Source: Candidatus Omnitrophota bacterium
GTDB taxonomy: Bacteria; Hinthialibacterota; Hinthialibacteria; Hinthialibacterales; Hinthialibacteraceae
Assembly: GCA_040755155.1 (NCBI GenBank)
Contig: JBFMBP010000144.1
Location: forward strand, 48,339 to 112,338
Direction of reading: 5' to 3'
DNA length: 64,000 bases
The notes under the pieces were generated by a model. That model worked only from the letters and a program-made list of their open reading frames with translations, was not told where the DNA came from and searched no databases. Shown piece by piece: positions 19,790-27,698 of this stretch. Position numbers and translations under genes: made by a program. Within the stretch, counting starts at the first letter, position 1, and each line of letters opens with the position of its first letter.

Positions 19790-20164
19790 CGTCCCTCGCC
19801 AGGAAATCGGCATGGCAAGAAAGAGAGTGTCGAGTCGGGCATCATCGAAACCTTCGCCTAAATAGCGTCCAGTGGCGATAATCAATCGTTCTTCATTATC
19901 CGGAATACTTGACAGTTTTTTCATGAGTTCCTGACGTTGACAAGTTTTCATTCCTCCGTGAAGAACAATAATGTTTCTGACGATTCCCGTCAGTTGTTCC
20001 GCCAGCTTTCGCAAATGCTCTTTTCGTTCTGTTAACACGAGCGGCGAACGTTTTTCTTGAAGCGATTTTCGTACATCGCCAATAATGAGATCATTACGCG
20101 GTTGATCGGCGAGCATAGCGGAATAAATCTCATGAATTTGCAATGGTTCCTCATTTTCTGACAA
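19739..20164 (-). pseudogene. DEAD/DEAH helicase C-terminal fragment
   Basis: About 140 residues matching only the RecA2 domain of a large DEAD/DEAH-box helicase: SPLVLTERKEHLRKLAEQL, IIVLHGGM, ATGRYLGEGFDDARLDTLFL and QYAGRLHR (motif VI). The N-terminal ATPase domain is absent, and the protein ends right after motif VI at a junction with unrelated sequence. Helicases of this type often belong to mobile or defence loci, so this may be the last trace of such an island. Confidence 0.78.
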
Positions 20165-20307
20165 ATCCTTAAAAAGGCAGGCGGCAAGCCTACCTTTTTG
20201 ATTGCAATGTTAAGTTTGATCTGAATGAGAGACGAATCCTTCACCCGTGGATTTTCATCATCGGATTGTAGGATGGAGCGCGCCGTTTAACCTATCGATG
20301 ATTCCTA

Positions 20308-21300
20308 TCAAGACGCGTATTTCCGAATAAACGGCTCAATGGCTTGAAAAATCTCCTCTTCCTTGGCGCCGGACAAAGGCGAGGCGCCGTCGCGGCAATA
20401 GGCGGAAATCTTCAGCCCCTTCTTGCGCATATAAGCGAAGCCGCTTTGATCGGGGACGATGCCTTGAAAACCGTCCAAAGCCAGGTTGACGTCGAATTGC
20501 GCCTGCCGCGCAGCGGCGAAATCGCCCTCGCCAACGGCGTCGAGAATGCGCCGCAGAATTTGGGGATAGACGCAGCAGCCCTGGCCGATTACGCCGCATA
20601 CGCCGGTAACCAGCGCCTGATAATAGACGCACTCCGAACCGGCGATGAGGTAAAATTCCTTCCCTTCCGCCGCTTCGACAAGCGAACCCAGCCAATATAA
20701 ATCGTTCGTGGAAACCTTCGCGCCGATAATGCGCTTGAGCGGCGCCAGGCGCCGAACGAGAGACGGCGTAATAGAGAATTCTTTCGGTATTGCCTGTGGA
20801 TTGTAGATGAGAATGGGGACGTTCGTATTCTCATGCACTTTTTCGAAAAAGGCGGCAACCGTCTCTTCCGGCGTCGAATCCTTCGCCACCGGCAACCCGG
20901 CGGGTACGATCAATACCACGGCGGTTGCGCCATGCTCTTTGGCGTAAGCGCTCAAGGCGATCGTCTCGTCAAGATAGCGAACGGGATCGGTTTTACGGCT
21001 GAAATCGCCGTCATAAATTCCGCTGCTGCCCGCGAAGACGAACTTTTTCCCCTCCGCCGCCTCGACGACAGTATCCAACGATTGCTTGAATTCCTCGGCG
21101 GAAAAAGTATACATGCGCCCGCAGCCGCTGCGCCAAAATAGAGATGTAATCGAAGGCTCGGCGGCCAGCCAGCGGGTGAACTTGCGTAAAGCGTCATGAT
21201 CGATGCGCCGCTCCGCATCCACCGGCGTAAACATCGGCGCGATCGGCCCCACAACGCAATCGGGAAATTCTTTTTTCGTGATGGGATGGATGAATGACAT
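20308..21300 (-). CDS. Dihydrodipicolinate synthase (DapA) family aldolase
   Basis: A 330-residue class I aldolase-fold enzyme. The Schiff-base Lys is probably in RIIGAKVSTNDLYW, and the Tyr motif appears as ILIYNPQAI. The family covers DapA, sialate lyases and keto-deoxy sugar acid aldolases or dehydratases; residues seen here do not decide. With a mannonate/hexuronate cluster elsewhere in the window, a sugar-acid aldolase is as likely as lysine synthesis. GAGGAG is five bases before the ATG. It is a single gene. Confidence 0.85.
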   Translation of the reverse strand: MSFIHPITKKEFPDCVVGPIAPMFTPVDAERRIDHDALRKFTRWLAAEPSITSLFWRSGCGRMYTFSAEEFKQSLDTVVEAAEGKKFVFAGSSGIYDGDFSRKTDPVRYLDETIALSAYAKEHGATAVVLIVPAGLPVAKDSTPEETVAAFFEKVHENTNVPILIYNPQAIPKEFSITPSLVRRLAPLKRIIGAKVSTNDLYWLGSLVEAAEGKEFYLIAGSECVYYQALVTGVCGVIGQGCCVYPQILRRILDAVGEGDFAAARQAQFDVNLALDGFQGIVPDQSGFAYMRKKGLKISAYCRDGASPLSGAKEEEIFQAIEPFIRKYAS

Positions 21301-21369
21301 GAATCTCCTCGCAGATTATGGATGGTATGGAAAGAATTCTATTGATGGACGGAAAGTAAAACGATTCGT

Positions 21370-22515
21370 TTATTCGAATTCTTCTTCCAAAGTAAACTGT
21401 TTTAGATTGACGAGAGAATAAGACCTTCCCTCTTTGACCAAGTCGCCAATACAAGTTACTTGCATACCTTTTTTATGCGCTTGGATCGCCTTCGTATAAT
21501 CTTTGCCATTAAGTTTAACTACTGCTTTTCGAGGATTTCCGTCAATCAATCCAAAAATTGTTGCGTCGCCGCCTTCTTCTACGTTTTCACTATGAAGATT
21601 AATCACGACTCCTTGAAGTTCGCAGCCTTCGTTCGGCGCCGCCTCGCGGGAAATCCTGCCATACTCTCTAATTAGCGAAATCGAATTTTCGGTAAACGAT
21701 ATTTTGGACGGCAGCTTCTCCCGCTCGCGGTTGCGCGACCAGGAAATGGACACCTCCAATTCTCGATGAGGGCTTATCTGCGCGAGACCGGACAACGCTT
21801 CGCACAAATTAACGCTTACGCCTTTATGGACGGCTTCCTGAAAAGGCTTCATATTCCTCGTCAACAAAGATTCATTCGACGCCTCTTTGGCGGCGTTCAA
21901 GGCGGCGGCGAGAGTTTTCGTAACCTCGCGTTCGAAAGGATCAGAAATGGTAAATAAATGCTCTGCCTCTTCCGCTTTCAATTCGGGAGACACGGGCGAC
22001 AGCACGGTTACGACGTAACTCCCCCGCTCCGTTTGTCCCATTCGGACTTGATTCATATAGTCGATGACTTGCTGCGGTTTTCGCGTTGCGTAATAGAGTT
22101 TTTTGTTCACGGCTGCGCAAGCCGCCGATAAGAGCATATCTCGCGTCCGTTGAATAAAAGTAACGCCGTCTTCCAGCGCTATCGTTCCATCGGAGGCGCG
22201 ATCCATGAACGATCTCACCCGAATAAGATCGGCGGACGAGATAAGCAGATCGTTTAAAATATCCAATTGCGAACGTTGCTCCACTTTTTCGAGAATCGTT
22301 AATACTTCGCTCATACGAATAGCATAATCGTCAAAATCCTGCCGCAACGGCAATAATATATCCGCTTCCTCTTTGTTATTTCTTGAATATACCCAAATGG
22401 CGGCTTTATCGCCGCGACTTGATTCTTGTTCCCATCCCTGCGTTCTTAAATAGGCGATAAGATCGCTAGGTTTGAGCGCTTGAAGCGTTTCCGGATCGCA
22501 TACTTTCGCTTTCAT
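21370..22515 (-). CDS. Unknown protein paired with DUF4365 gene; OB-fold-like C-terminus
   Basis: A 381-residue soluble protein. The N-terminal 100 residues (LKPSDLIAYLRTQGWEQ) look like a compact helical/beta domain. The middle is helical. Residues from about 300 to the end (CELQGVVINLHSEN ... KGMQVTCIGDLVKEGRSYSL) resemble an OB-fold by strand pattern; this is inference. It overlaps the upstream DUF4365 gene by four bases (ATGA), with AAAGGAG seven bases before its ATG, so the two are translationally coupled. No named family was recognised. A partner or specificity role for the nuclease-like protein is plausible. Confidence 0.7.
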   Translation of the reverse strand: MKAKVCDPETLQALKPSDLIAYLRTQGWEQESSRGDKAAIWVYSRNNKEEADILLPLRQDFDDYAIRMSEVLTILEKVEQRSQLDILNDLLISSADLIRVRSFMDRASDGTIALEDGVTFIQRTRDMLLSAACAAVNKKLYYATRKPQQVIDYMNQVRMGQTERGSYVVTVLSPVSPELKAEEAEHLFTISDPFEREVTKTLAAALNAAKEASNESLLTRNMKPFQEAVHKGVSVNLCEALSGLAQISPHRELEVSISWSRNREREKLPSKISFTENSISLIREYGRISREAAPNEGCELQGVVINLHSENVEEGGDATIFGLIDGNPRKAVVKLNGKDYTKAIQAHKKGMQVTCIGDLVKEGRSYSLVNLKQFTLEEEFE

Positions 22516-23018
22516 AGCGATTCTCCTTTTCCGATCTTAATCATCATTTCTTTTAGTGCTACCACAGTGAATGGATTGTCATAAGGAATATCAACTCTTA
22601 TGGTATTTTTATTCTCCGTTGGAGGGAATCCCTTAAGCGACTTCCAATAAGCGCATCGTCGAAGCATTAATTCCTTATGCCTTTGAGAAAGCCACTCCGA
22701 AATATCCTGGGGAATAAAAAGTACTACTAATATTCTTGGTACAAGAATATCCGAAATAATAAGATCGCGGTAATTTTTTGTTTCCAAATCGTATTTAAAG
22801 ATATTCTCTTTCAAATCGTAATCCACTGTGCTTTTTAATTGAATATCTAATTTCGGACGCCCTTCTATCTTACAGGATAAAGTCCAATCGACGCTATCGT
22901 CATCGATATTCGGCTTTGCCATTACGCATCCCGCCACTGAAGCGATCGCTTGCAGATACGCATTACTGAATTGTTCCTGTTGTAATGAGTTATAACCGAC
23001 GGACGGTTGCAAGGCCAT
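22512..23018 (-). CDS. DUF4365-type nuclease-like protein
   Basis: A 168-residue protein with the DUF4365 pattern: a helix with Glu (QQEQFSNAYLQAIA), DDDSVDWTLS, and LDIQLKST. The spacing E...D...QxK is that of the PD-(D/E)xK nuclease fold, and every catalytic-type residue is present. DUF4365 proteins are common in defence-island neighbourhoods. It is first in a two-gene unit and overlaps the 381-residue gene by four bases. The AAGGAT at the start gives a fair ribosome-binding site. Confidence 0.78.
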   Translation of the reverse strand: MALQPSVGYNSLQQEQFSNAYLQAIASVAGCVMAKPNIDDDSVDWTLSCKIEGRPKLDIQLKSTVDYDLKENIFKYDLETKNYRDLIISDILVPRILVVLFIPQDISEWLSQRHKELMLRRCAYWKSLKGFPPTENKNTIRVDIPYDNPFTVVALKEMMIKIGKGESL

Positions 23019-23085
23019 AGGCGAAATCCTTTTTGTAATCTATTGAAAAGTATAATCTTATATCAAATGAAATACAATATGGCTT

Positions 23086-23499
23086 CTACGCCGTCCGGAT
23101 ATGCAGTGCGCTGAGCAATATCCCCAACGATCGGGCGTCGCCGTTTTGATAAAGTTGGTGGGGCGACCAGGGCGTATAGACTTCCAAAGCGATCTTTCCG
23201 TCGGCGGGCAGAATCAATTCGCCGTTGCGCGTAGTCCATTGATTGGTTCCCAGTTGAAATTCGAATTTCGTCCCCGTTTCCGTGGAAACGGTCGCTTGCA
23301 GCGGCTTCCCAACATGTTCAGGCCGCGCCGCCAATAGCAAGGTCAGGCGAATCCGCCCGCCGAAACCGGCGATCTTCCATTCGGCGCGTACAGACGAGGC
23401 GCGATAAAGCAGCCCGTCGGGCGACTTCTCCAAGCCGTACCAGCCTTCTTGCAGAACTTTCCGGTCGTTCAACCCTATGAGAATGGCTTTCGTATTCAT
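23086..23499 (-). CDS. Small beta-rich protein of unknown function
   Basis: A 137-residue protein with a pattern also seen as the tail of some glycan-related glycosyltransferases: EGWYGLEKSPDGLLYRASS, followed by alternating strands. It has no signal peptide. It lies downstream of the DUF4365 pair by 67 bases on the same strand (upstream in transcription order), but need not belong to it. Function is unknown. Confidence 0.55.
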   Translation of the reverse strand: MNTKAILIGLNDRKVLQEGWYGLEKSPDGLLYRASSVRAEWKIAGFGGRIRLTLLLAARPEHVGKPLQATVSTETGTKFEFQLGTNQWTTRNGELILPADGKIALEVYTPWSPHQLYQNGDARSLGILLSALHIRTA

Positions 23500-23600
23500 G
23501 GATATGGCAAAAAATTCCCTTTTATCGGCGCCTTTTAGAATTACTTTAACGATTTTTTTTCTCGCTCGAAAGGGGATATCCTATTTATATCTTCTCTTTT

Positions 23601-23753
23601 GAGGTTCTTGTAAAATTGATAAAGTCTACTTTTTAAATTCTCCCCCCAAGCTTGGGGGGAGTTAGAGGGGGGTTGATTTTAATAGACTTAAGGCAACCCC
23701 CTCCTAACCTCCCCCAAGCTTGGGGGAGGAAAAATGGAATTATGCATGAGGCT
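23601..23753 (+). repeat. 153-bp MITE-like element, copy 1
   Basis: It starts GAGGTTCTTGTAAAA and ends with the degenerate inverse GCATGAGGCTC. Inside are two palindromes centred on CCCCCAAGCTTGGGGG, facing each other across a short spacer. The second copy, in opposite orientation and exactly 153 bp, is at 49032-49184. Neither codes. It fills much of the 360-base gap before flgF; the rest shows nothing recognisable. Confidence 0.8.
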
Positions 23754-23860
23754 CTTTTCAATAACTTAACGAATATTTCTCCTAAATAAAATTTCTTTAC
23801 CGCCGTTGGTACAAACGTTGCTTTATCCAGCCATGAGCCTAAAGCCCGCAGGAGAACATT

Positions 23861-24697
23861 ATGATTACCGGCCTCTATTCCGCCGCTTCGGGGATGATCG
23901 TCCAGGAAAAAGTCCAGGACCAGATCGCGCAAAATCTGGCCGGGTGCCAGATGCCCGGCTTTCGGCGGGAAGAGGTCGTCATCCGCTCGTTTCCGGACGT
24001 GATGCTGAACGAAACCTATCGCGGCATTCCCAAATCGCTGGAGAAAGCGCGATACAACCACGCCATCGGCCGCGTAGGAACGGGCGCGGGCGTGGATTGG
24101 AGTTACATCGATCACTCCCCAGGCCAAACGCTTTATACCGACAATCCTTCGGATATGGCCATCAATGGCGACGGCTTTTTCACAGTGCTGACGCCCGACG
24201 GGCTGCGTTATACGCGGGCGGGCGATTTCGTCGTCGATAAAGACGGCTACTTGAAAACTCATCAAGGCTATTTCGTCATGGGCCAAGGAATCAACAACCA
24301 ACGCAATCCTACTACAATTTATGTTGGAAACAACGATTTTTACGTCGATCCCTACGGCCAGGTCTTCCGCCGGGAAAAGGATATGACTCTGCCCGCAGCG
24401 CAGCGAGTAACGCGCGAAGTTCTCATCGACCAACTGAAAATCACCGATTTCGAAGATAAAGACAAGCTGTTCCGCGAACCCGGCAACTATTTCCGCTGCG
24501 AAGAAGATGACCGGGACAATATGAAAGTACCCGCTTACTATCGCGTCGAACAAGGCTATATCGAAAAAGCCAATTGCTTTCCCACAACGGAAATGGTCAA
24601 GATGATCGATTCTTACAGAGTATACGAAGCCAGCGCCCGCGTCTTGAAAGCGCTGGACGGCACGTTGCAAAAAGCGGTCAACGAAGTAGCCCGCTAA
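23861..24697 (+). CDS. flgF: Flagellar basal-body rod protein FlgF
   Basis: A 278-residue proximal-rod protein. The N-terminus has the rod/hook family start (MITGLYSAASGMIVQE ... IAQNLAGCQMPGFRRE), and the C-terminus has the matching helix (EMVKMIDSYRVYEASARVLKALD). Together they form the coiled-coil rod core. FlgF and FlgG are similar; the position before flgG and the shorter C-terminal helix favour FlgF. AGGAG lies six bases before the ATG. First gene of the flagellar cluster in this window. Confidence 0.9.
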   Translation: MITGLYSAASGMIVQEKVQDQIAQNLAGCQMPGFRREEVVIRSFPDVMLNETYRGIPKSLEKARYNHAIGRVGTGAGVDWSYIDHSPGQTLYTDNPSDMAINGDGFFTVLTPDGLRYTRAGDFVVDKDGYLKTHQGYFVMGQGINNQRNPTTIYVGNNDFYVDPYGQVFRREKDMTLPAAQRVTREVLIDQLKITDFEDKDKLFREPGNYFRCEEDDRDNMKVPAYYRVEQGYIEKANCFPTTEMVKMIDSYRVYEASARVLKALDGTLQKAVNEVAR

Positions 24698-24711
24698 TTC
24701 TTTAGAATAAT

Positions 24712-24749
24712 GGTTCCCTCGACCGCTCGGAGAGGGTTAAGGTGAGGGA
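24712..24749 (-). repeat. REP-like CCCTCACCCTAACCCTCTCC palindrome
   Basis: A GGTTCCCTCG...GGTGAGGGA palindrome lies between flgF and flgG. Other copies are at 28942, 30124, 41895, 51116 and 57979. Confidence 0.75.
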
Positions 24750-24797
24750 GAACAAGCGACAACTTAGCTTAATTGAGTAATAGAGGAGATCACAAAC

Positions 24798-25586
24798 ATG
24801 CTGCGAGGACTCTTCACCGCCGCCGCCGGAATGCACGGCATGTCGTTCATGGTGGACAATATCGCGAACAACCTCGCGAACGCCAATACCTTCGGGTACA
24901 AGCGCACCCGCGTGGATTTTCAGGATCTTCTCTATCAAACCATCAAACCGGCGGGCACGTCCGCTTACCAAGGCTTACGGCTGCCGACCGGCATCCAGAT
25001 CGGCCACGGCGTCCGCGTCGCCGGAACGCGCCGCGTCTTCACCGAAGGCTCCTTCCGCAGCACGGAAAATCCTCTCGACGTGGCCATCGCGGGAAGCAAG
25101 GGATTTTTTCAAGTTACTCTGCCGGATGGATCCATAGGCTATACGCGGGATGGCGCCTTCAACCTCGACGACACTGGCAATATCGTCACTTCCGACGGCT
25201 TTCTGCTCCAACCCGCCATCCAAATACCCAATAACGCCATCTCCTTGAATATCGGCGAAGAAGGCATCGTCTCCGTCGTTACGCCCGGCAACCAAATCAA
25301 CCAGATCGGCACCATCCAACTAGCGACGTTCATCAATCCCGCTGGTCTGTCGGCGCAGGGCAAGAACCTTTTCCTGGAAACGGATTCATCGGGCGCTCCC
25401 ATTCCTACCAATCCGGGACAGGACGGCGTCGGCTATCTGATGCAGGGCTTTCTGGAAAACTCCAACGTCAGCGTGGCGGAAGAACTGGTCAACCTCATCA
25501 CCGCCCAGCGCGCCTTCGAGGTCAACTCCCGCGCCGTGCGTACCGGCGACGAAATGATCCAAACCGCCGTGAACTTGAAGCAGTAA
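24798..25586 (+). CDS. flgG: Flagellar distal-rod protein FlgG
   Basis: A 262-residue distal-rod protein. It begins MLRGLFTAAAGMHGMSFMVD and includes the flg_bb_rod motif NNLANANTFGYKRTRVDFQD and a C-terminal domain with SNVSVAEELVNLITAQRAFE. The TAAAGM start and the ANANTFGYKR block are typical of FlgG. GAGGAG is nine bases upstream of the ATG. It is separated from flgF by a REP-like palindrome and from flgA by a 330-base repeat block. Confidence 0.96.
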   Translation: MLRGLFTAAAGMHGMSFMVDNIANNLANANTFGYKRTRVDFQDLLYQTIKPAGTSAYQGLRLPTGIQIGHGVRVAGTRRVFTEGSFRSTENPLDVAIAGSKGFFQVTLPDGSIGYTRDGAFNLDDTGNIVTSDGFLLQPAIQIPNNAISLNIGEEGIVSVVTPGNQINQIGTIQLATFINPAGLSAQGKNLFLETDSSGAPIPTNPGQDGVGYLMQGFLENSNVSVAEELVNLITAQRAFEVNSRAVRTGDEMIQTAVNLKQ

Positions 25587-25591
25587 AAAAC

Positions 25592-25907
25592 TAGACTGTG
25601 AGACTGTGAGACGGGGAGACGGGGAGACGGGGAGACTGTGAGACGGGGAGACAAGGGGGCGCAAGGGCAAGTCGTCATCCCAGCCTTGAAAGGCTGGGCT
25701 ATTATAAAATGCCCCTTTAAAGGGGCAAACGAAAATAGCCCGCCGTTTCAACGGCGGGACGGCAGACTGGGAGACTGGGAGACTGGGAGACTGGGAGACT
25801 GGGAGACTGGGAGACTGGGAGACTGGGAGACTGGGAGACTGGGAGACTGGGAGATGGGGAGACGGGGAGACAAGTCCCAAAGTCCCAAAGTCTCAAAGTC
25901 TCAAAAT
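25592..25907 (+). repeat. 8-bp minisatellite (GACTGGGA)n split by a hairpin element
   Basis: An irregular array of GAGACGGG/GAGACTGT units (25592-25652) and a near-perfect GACTGGGA array of about a dozen units (25763-25860) flank the family A element at 25679-25758. The 3' edge is degenerate (AGTCCCAAAGTCTCAAA). Similar units occur at 2028, 26936, 31485 and 58808. It fills the whole flgG-flgA gap. Confidence 0.9.
25679..25758 (+). repeat. Three-hairpin repeat, family A, copy 2
   Basis: Same three hairpins and same length (80 bp) as 7765-7844, lying inside the flgG-flgA minisatellite. Confidence 0.9.
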
Positions 25908-25921
25908 AAGGAGCAAGCAAA

Positions 25922-26923
25922 ATGAAAACTTTTCGCCTCGCCAGCCTAGCGTTACTCGCGCTCCTTCCTATCTTTGGAATTCCGAGCCAAATCGCAGCGG
26001 CGGAAGAAAAGACTGTCATTCAATTGCGCAGCGAATTCATCGTACCCCAAAAGGGCGTCAAGGACGTCCTTTTAAAAGACGTAGCGAAGAGCATCCAGGC
26101 GCCGAATCCCGAATTGAAAAAACGCCTGGAAAATATCGTCGTGATGCCATCGCCGGAACCAGGCGAAAATAAACGGCTTCCCTATAACTATATCATCCGC
26201 GCCATCCGTACGGCGGGAATGGATTTCTACCATCTTTATTTTGAAGGAGCGCCGGTTGTCGAAGTTTATGGGCCGGGAAAAACCGTCGCTATACAAACCA
26301 TGATCGATAAGATCAAAGACCATATCCGGGAAGAGACGGACTGGCCCGATGACGAACTCGTCATGCGCGTCATCAGCGCTCCCACGCACGACGCGCGCCT
26401 GCCGTCCGAACCGACGGATATCGTCGTAGAGCGCAACAGCCCCTACGCCTATGGAACCGGCCGTTACGAAGTGCAATTTTTCATCGACGATATCCTCACG
26501 GATCGCGCGCCTTTCGTCGTCTCGGCAACCCGCAAGCGCACCGCCTATGTTCCCATTAGGGACATCAAGCGGGGCGAAGTGATCGGAGCGGATGACCTGC
26601 GCGAACGGATCGTCTTCATCGACAACGTCAACGAAGACCAACAGATCGCCGACAGCCAGGACGAAATGATTGGCAAGCGCTGCCGCATCGCCATGCGCAA
26701 GAACGTCCCCATCCAATGGAATTTTCTTGAAACCAACTTTATATTGAATCGTGGAGATTGGGTGAACCTGATCGTCCGCAACGGCGGATTGACCATGCAA
26801 ACTATGGCCAAAGCCCAAGGCCGTGGAGCGCCGGGAGACGTCATCCCCGTCAAAATGGATAAAACGGGACAACTGGTAAAAGCAAAGATCATCAACCGGG
26901 ATTACGTCATCTTCGCCTCTTAG
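25922..26923 (+). CDS. flgA: Flagellar P-ring assembly chaperone FlgA
   Basis: A 333-residue periplasmic protein with a signal peptide (ending IAAAEE). The C-terminal part is a SAF-type domain: VPIRDIKRGEVIGADDLRER, then GKRCRIAMRKNVPIQWNFLE and the closing VKAKIINRDYVIFAS. FlgA is a periplasmic chaperone that helps FlgI polymerise into the P ring. It is longer than the usual 220-residue FlgA, with an expanded N-terminal half. AAGGAG lies eight bases before the ATG. Confidence 0.9.
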   Translation: MKTFRLASLALLALLPIFGIPSQIAAAEEKTVIQLRSEFIVPQKGVKDVLLKDVAKSIQAPNPELKKRLENIVVMPSPEPGENKRLPYNYIIRAIRTAGMDFYHLYFEGAPVVEVYGPGKTVAIQTMIDKIKDHIREETDWPDDELVMRVISAPTHDARLPSEPTDIVVERNSPYAYGTGRYEVQFFIDDILTDRAPFVVSATRKRTAYVPIRDIKRGEVIGADDLRERIVFIDNVNEDQQIADSQDEMIGKRCRIAMRKNVPIQWNFLETNFILNRGDWVNLIVRNGGLTMQTMAKAQGRGAPGDVIPVKMDKTGQLVKAKIINRDYVIFAS

Positions 26924-26930
26924 TAAAAAA

Positions 26931-27038
<108 letters not shown>

Positions 27039-27054
27039 CCAAGGGAGTTGTATA

Positions 27055-27672
27055 ATGTATCGTATAAAATGGATGTATCTAGCGGCGGTTATATTCGCGT
27101 CGATTGGCGCAATTCCGATCGAAGCCAAATCGCTATGGACAAGCGATTCGCCATTGAATTTCATGATGGCGGATGGCAACGCTTCCAAGGTGGGAGAAAT
27201 CCTCACCATCATCGTTCAGGAAGAAAACAAGGCCAACGATTCCGCCGACTCGCAGGGAGCGCGCAAACACTCGATGAACGGCGTCTTGGGCATGGTCTTC
27301 AATAACAAATTCATGCAAAAAGTATTCGGAAGCGCCGACGAAGCGCCATCGTTAAAATGGGATTCCAGCAATCAATTCGAAGGCGACTCGGCGGTGGATC
27401 GATCCAGCACCTTCCAAACGAGAATCGCCGCCACCGTCGTACGCATCGATCCCGCCGGGAATTATCTGGTGGAAGCTCGTAAAACTCTCCGCGTTGGCGA
27501 AGAGAATAAGACCATCATTCTCTCCGGCAAAGTGCGGCCGAGAGACATCATCAACAACACTGTCTATTCCCACCAGGTCGCCGACGCGGAAATCAGTTAT
27601 CTCGGCAATGGTACGCTGTCGAAATACAATAATCCCAATATCTTTCAACGTTTCTTGAATTTCTTGTTCTAA
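27055..27672 (+). CDS. flgH: Flagellar L-ring protein FlgH
   Basis: A 205-residue outer-membrane ring protein. Visible family features are SLWTSD near the N-terminus, VGEILTIIVQEENKAND, then RIAATVVRIDPAGNYLVEARK and the closing RPRDIINNTVYSHQVADAEI. FlgH normally is a lipoprotein with a Cys lipobox; this one has an ordinary signal peptide (IGAIPIEA) and no Cys. GGGAG lies seven bases before the ATG. Third of the ring-assembly set flgA-flgH-flgI. Confidence 0.93.
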   Translation: MYRIKWMYLAAVIFASIGAIPIEAKSLWTSDSPLNFMMADGNASKVGEILTIIVQEENKANDSADSQGARKHSMNGVLGMVFNNKFMQKVFGSADEAPSLKWDSSNQFEGDSAVDRSSTFQTRIAATVVRIDPAGNYLVEARKTLRVGEENKTIILSGKVRPRDIINNTVYSHQVADAEISYLGNGTLSKYNNPNIFQRFLNFLF

Positions 27673-27698
27673 GACGCTGCGGCAAAAGGACGACAATC

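Noticed and set aside
23633-24670. 345-aa minus-strand frame over flgF
   Set aside because: Antisense to a clear flgF and runs into the MITE.
25386-25880. Frames encoding repeated LPVSQSPS units
   Set aside because: Translation of the 8-bp minisatellite; not a gene.
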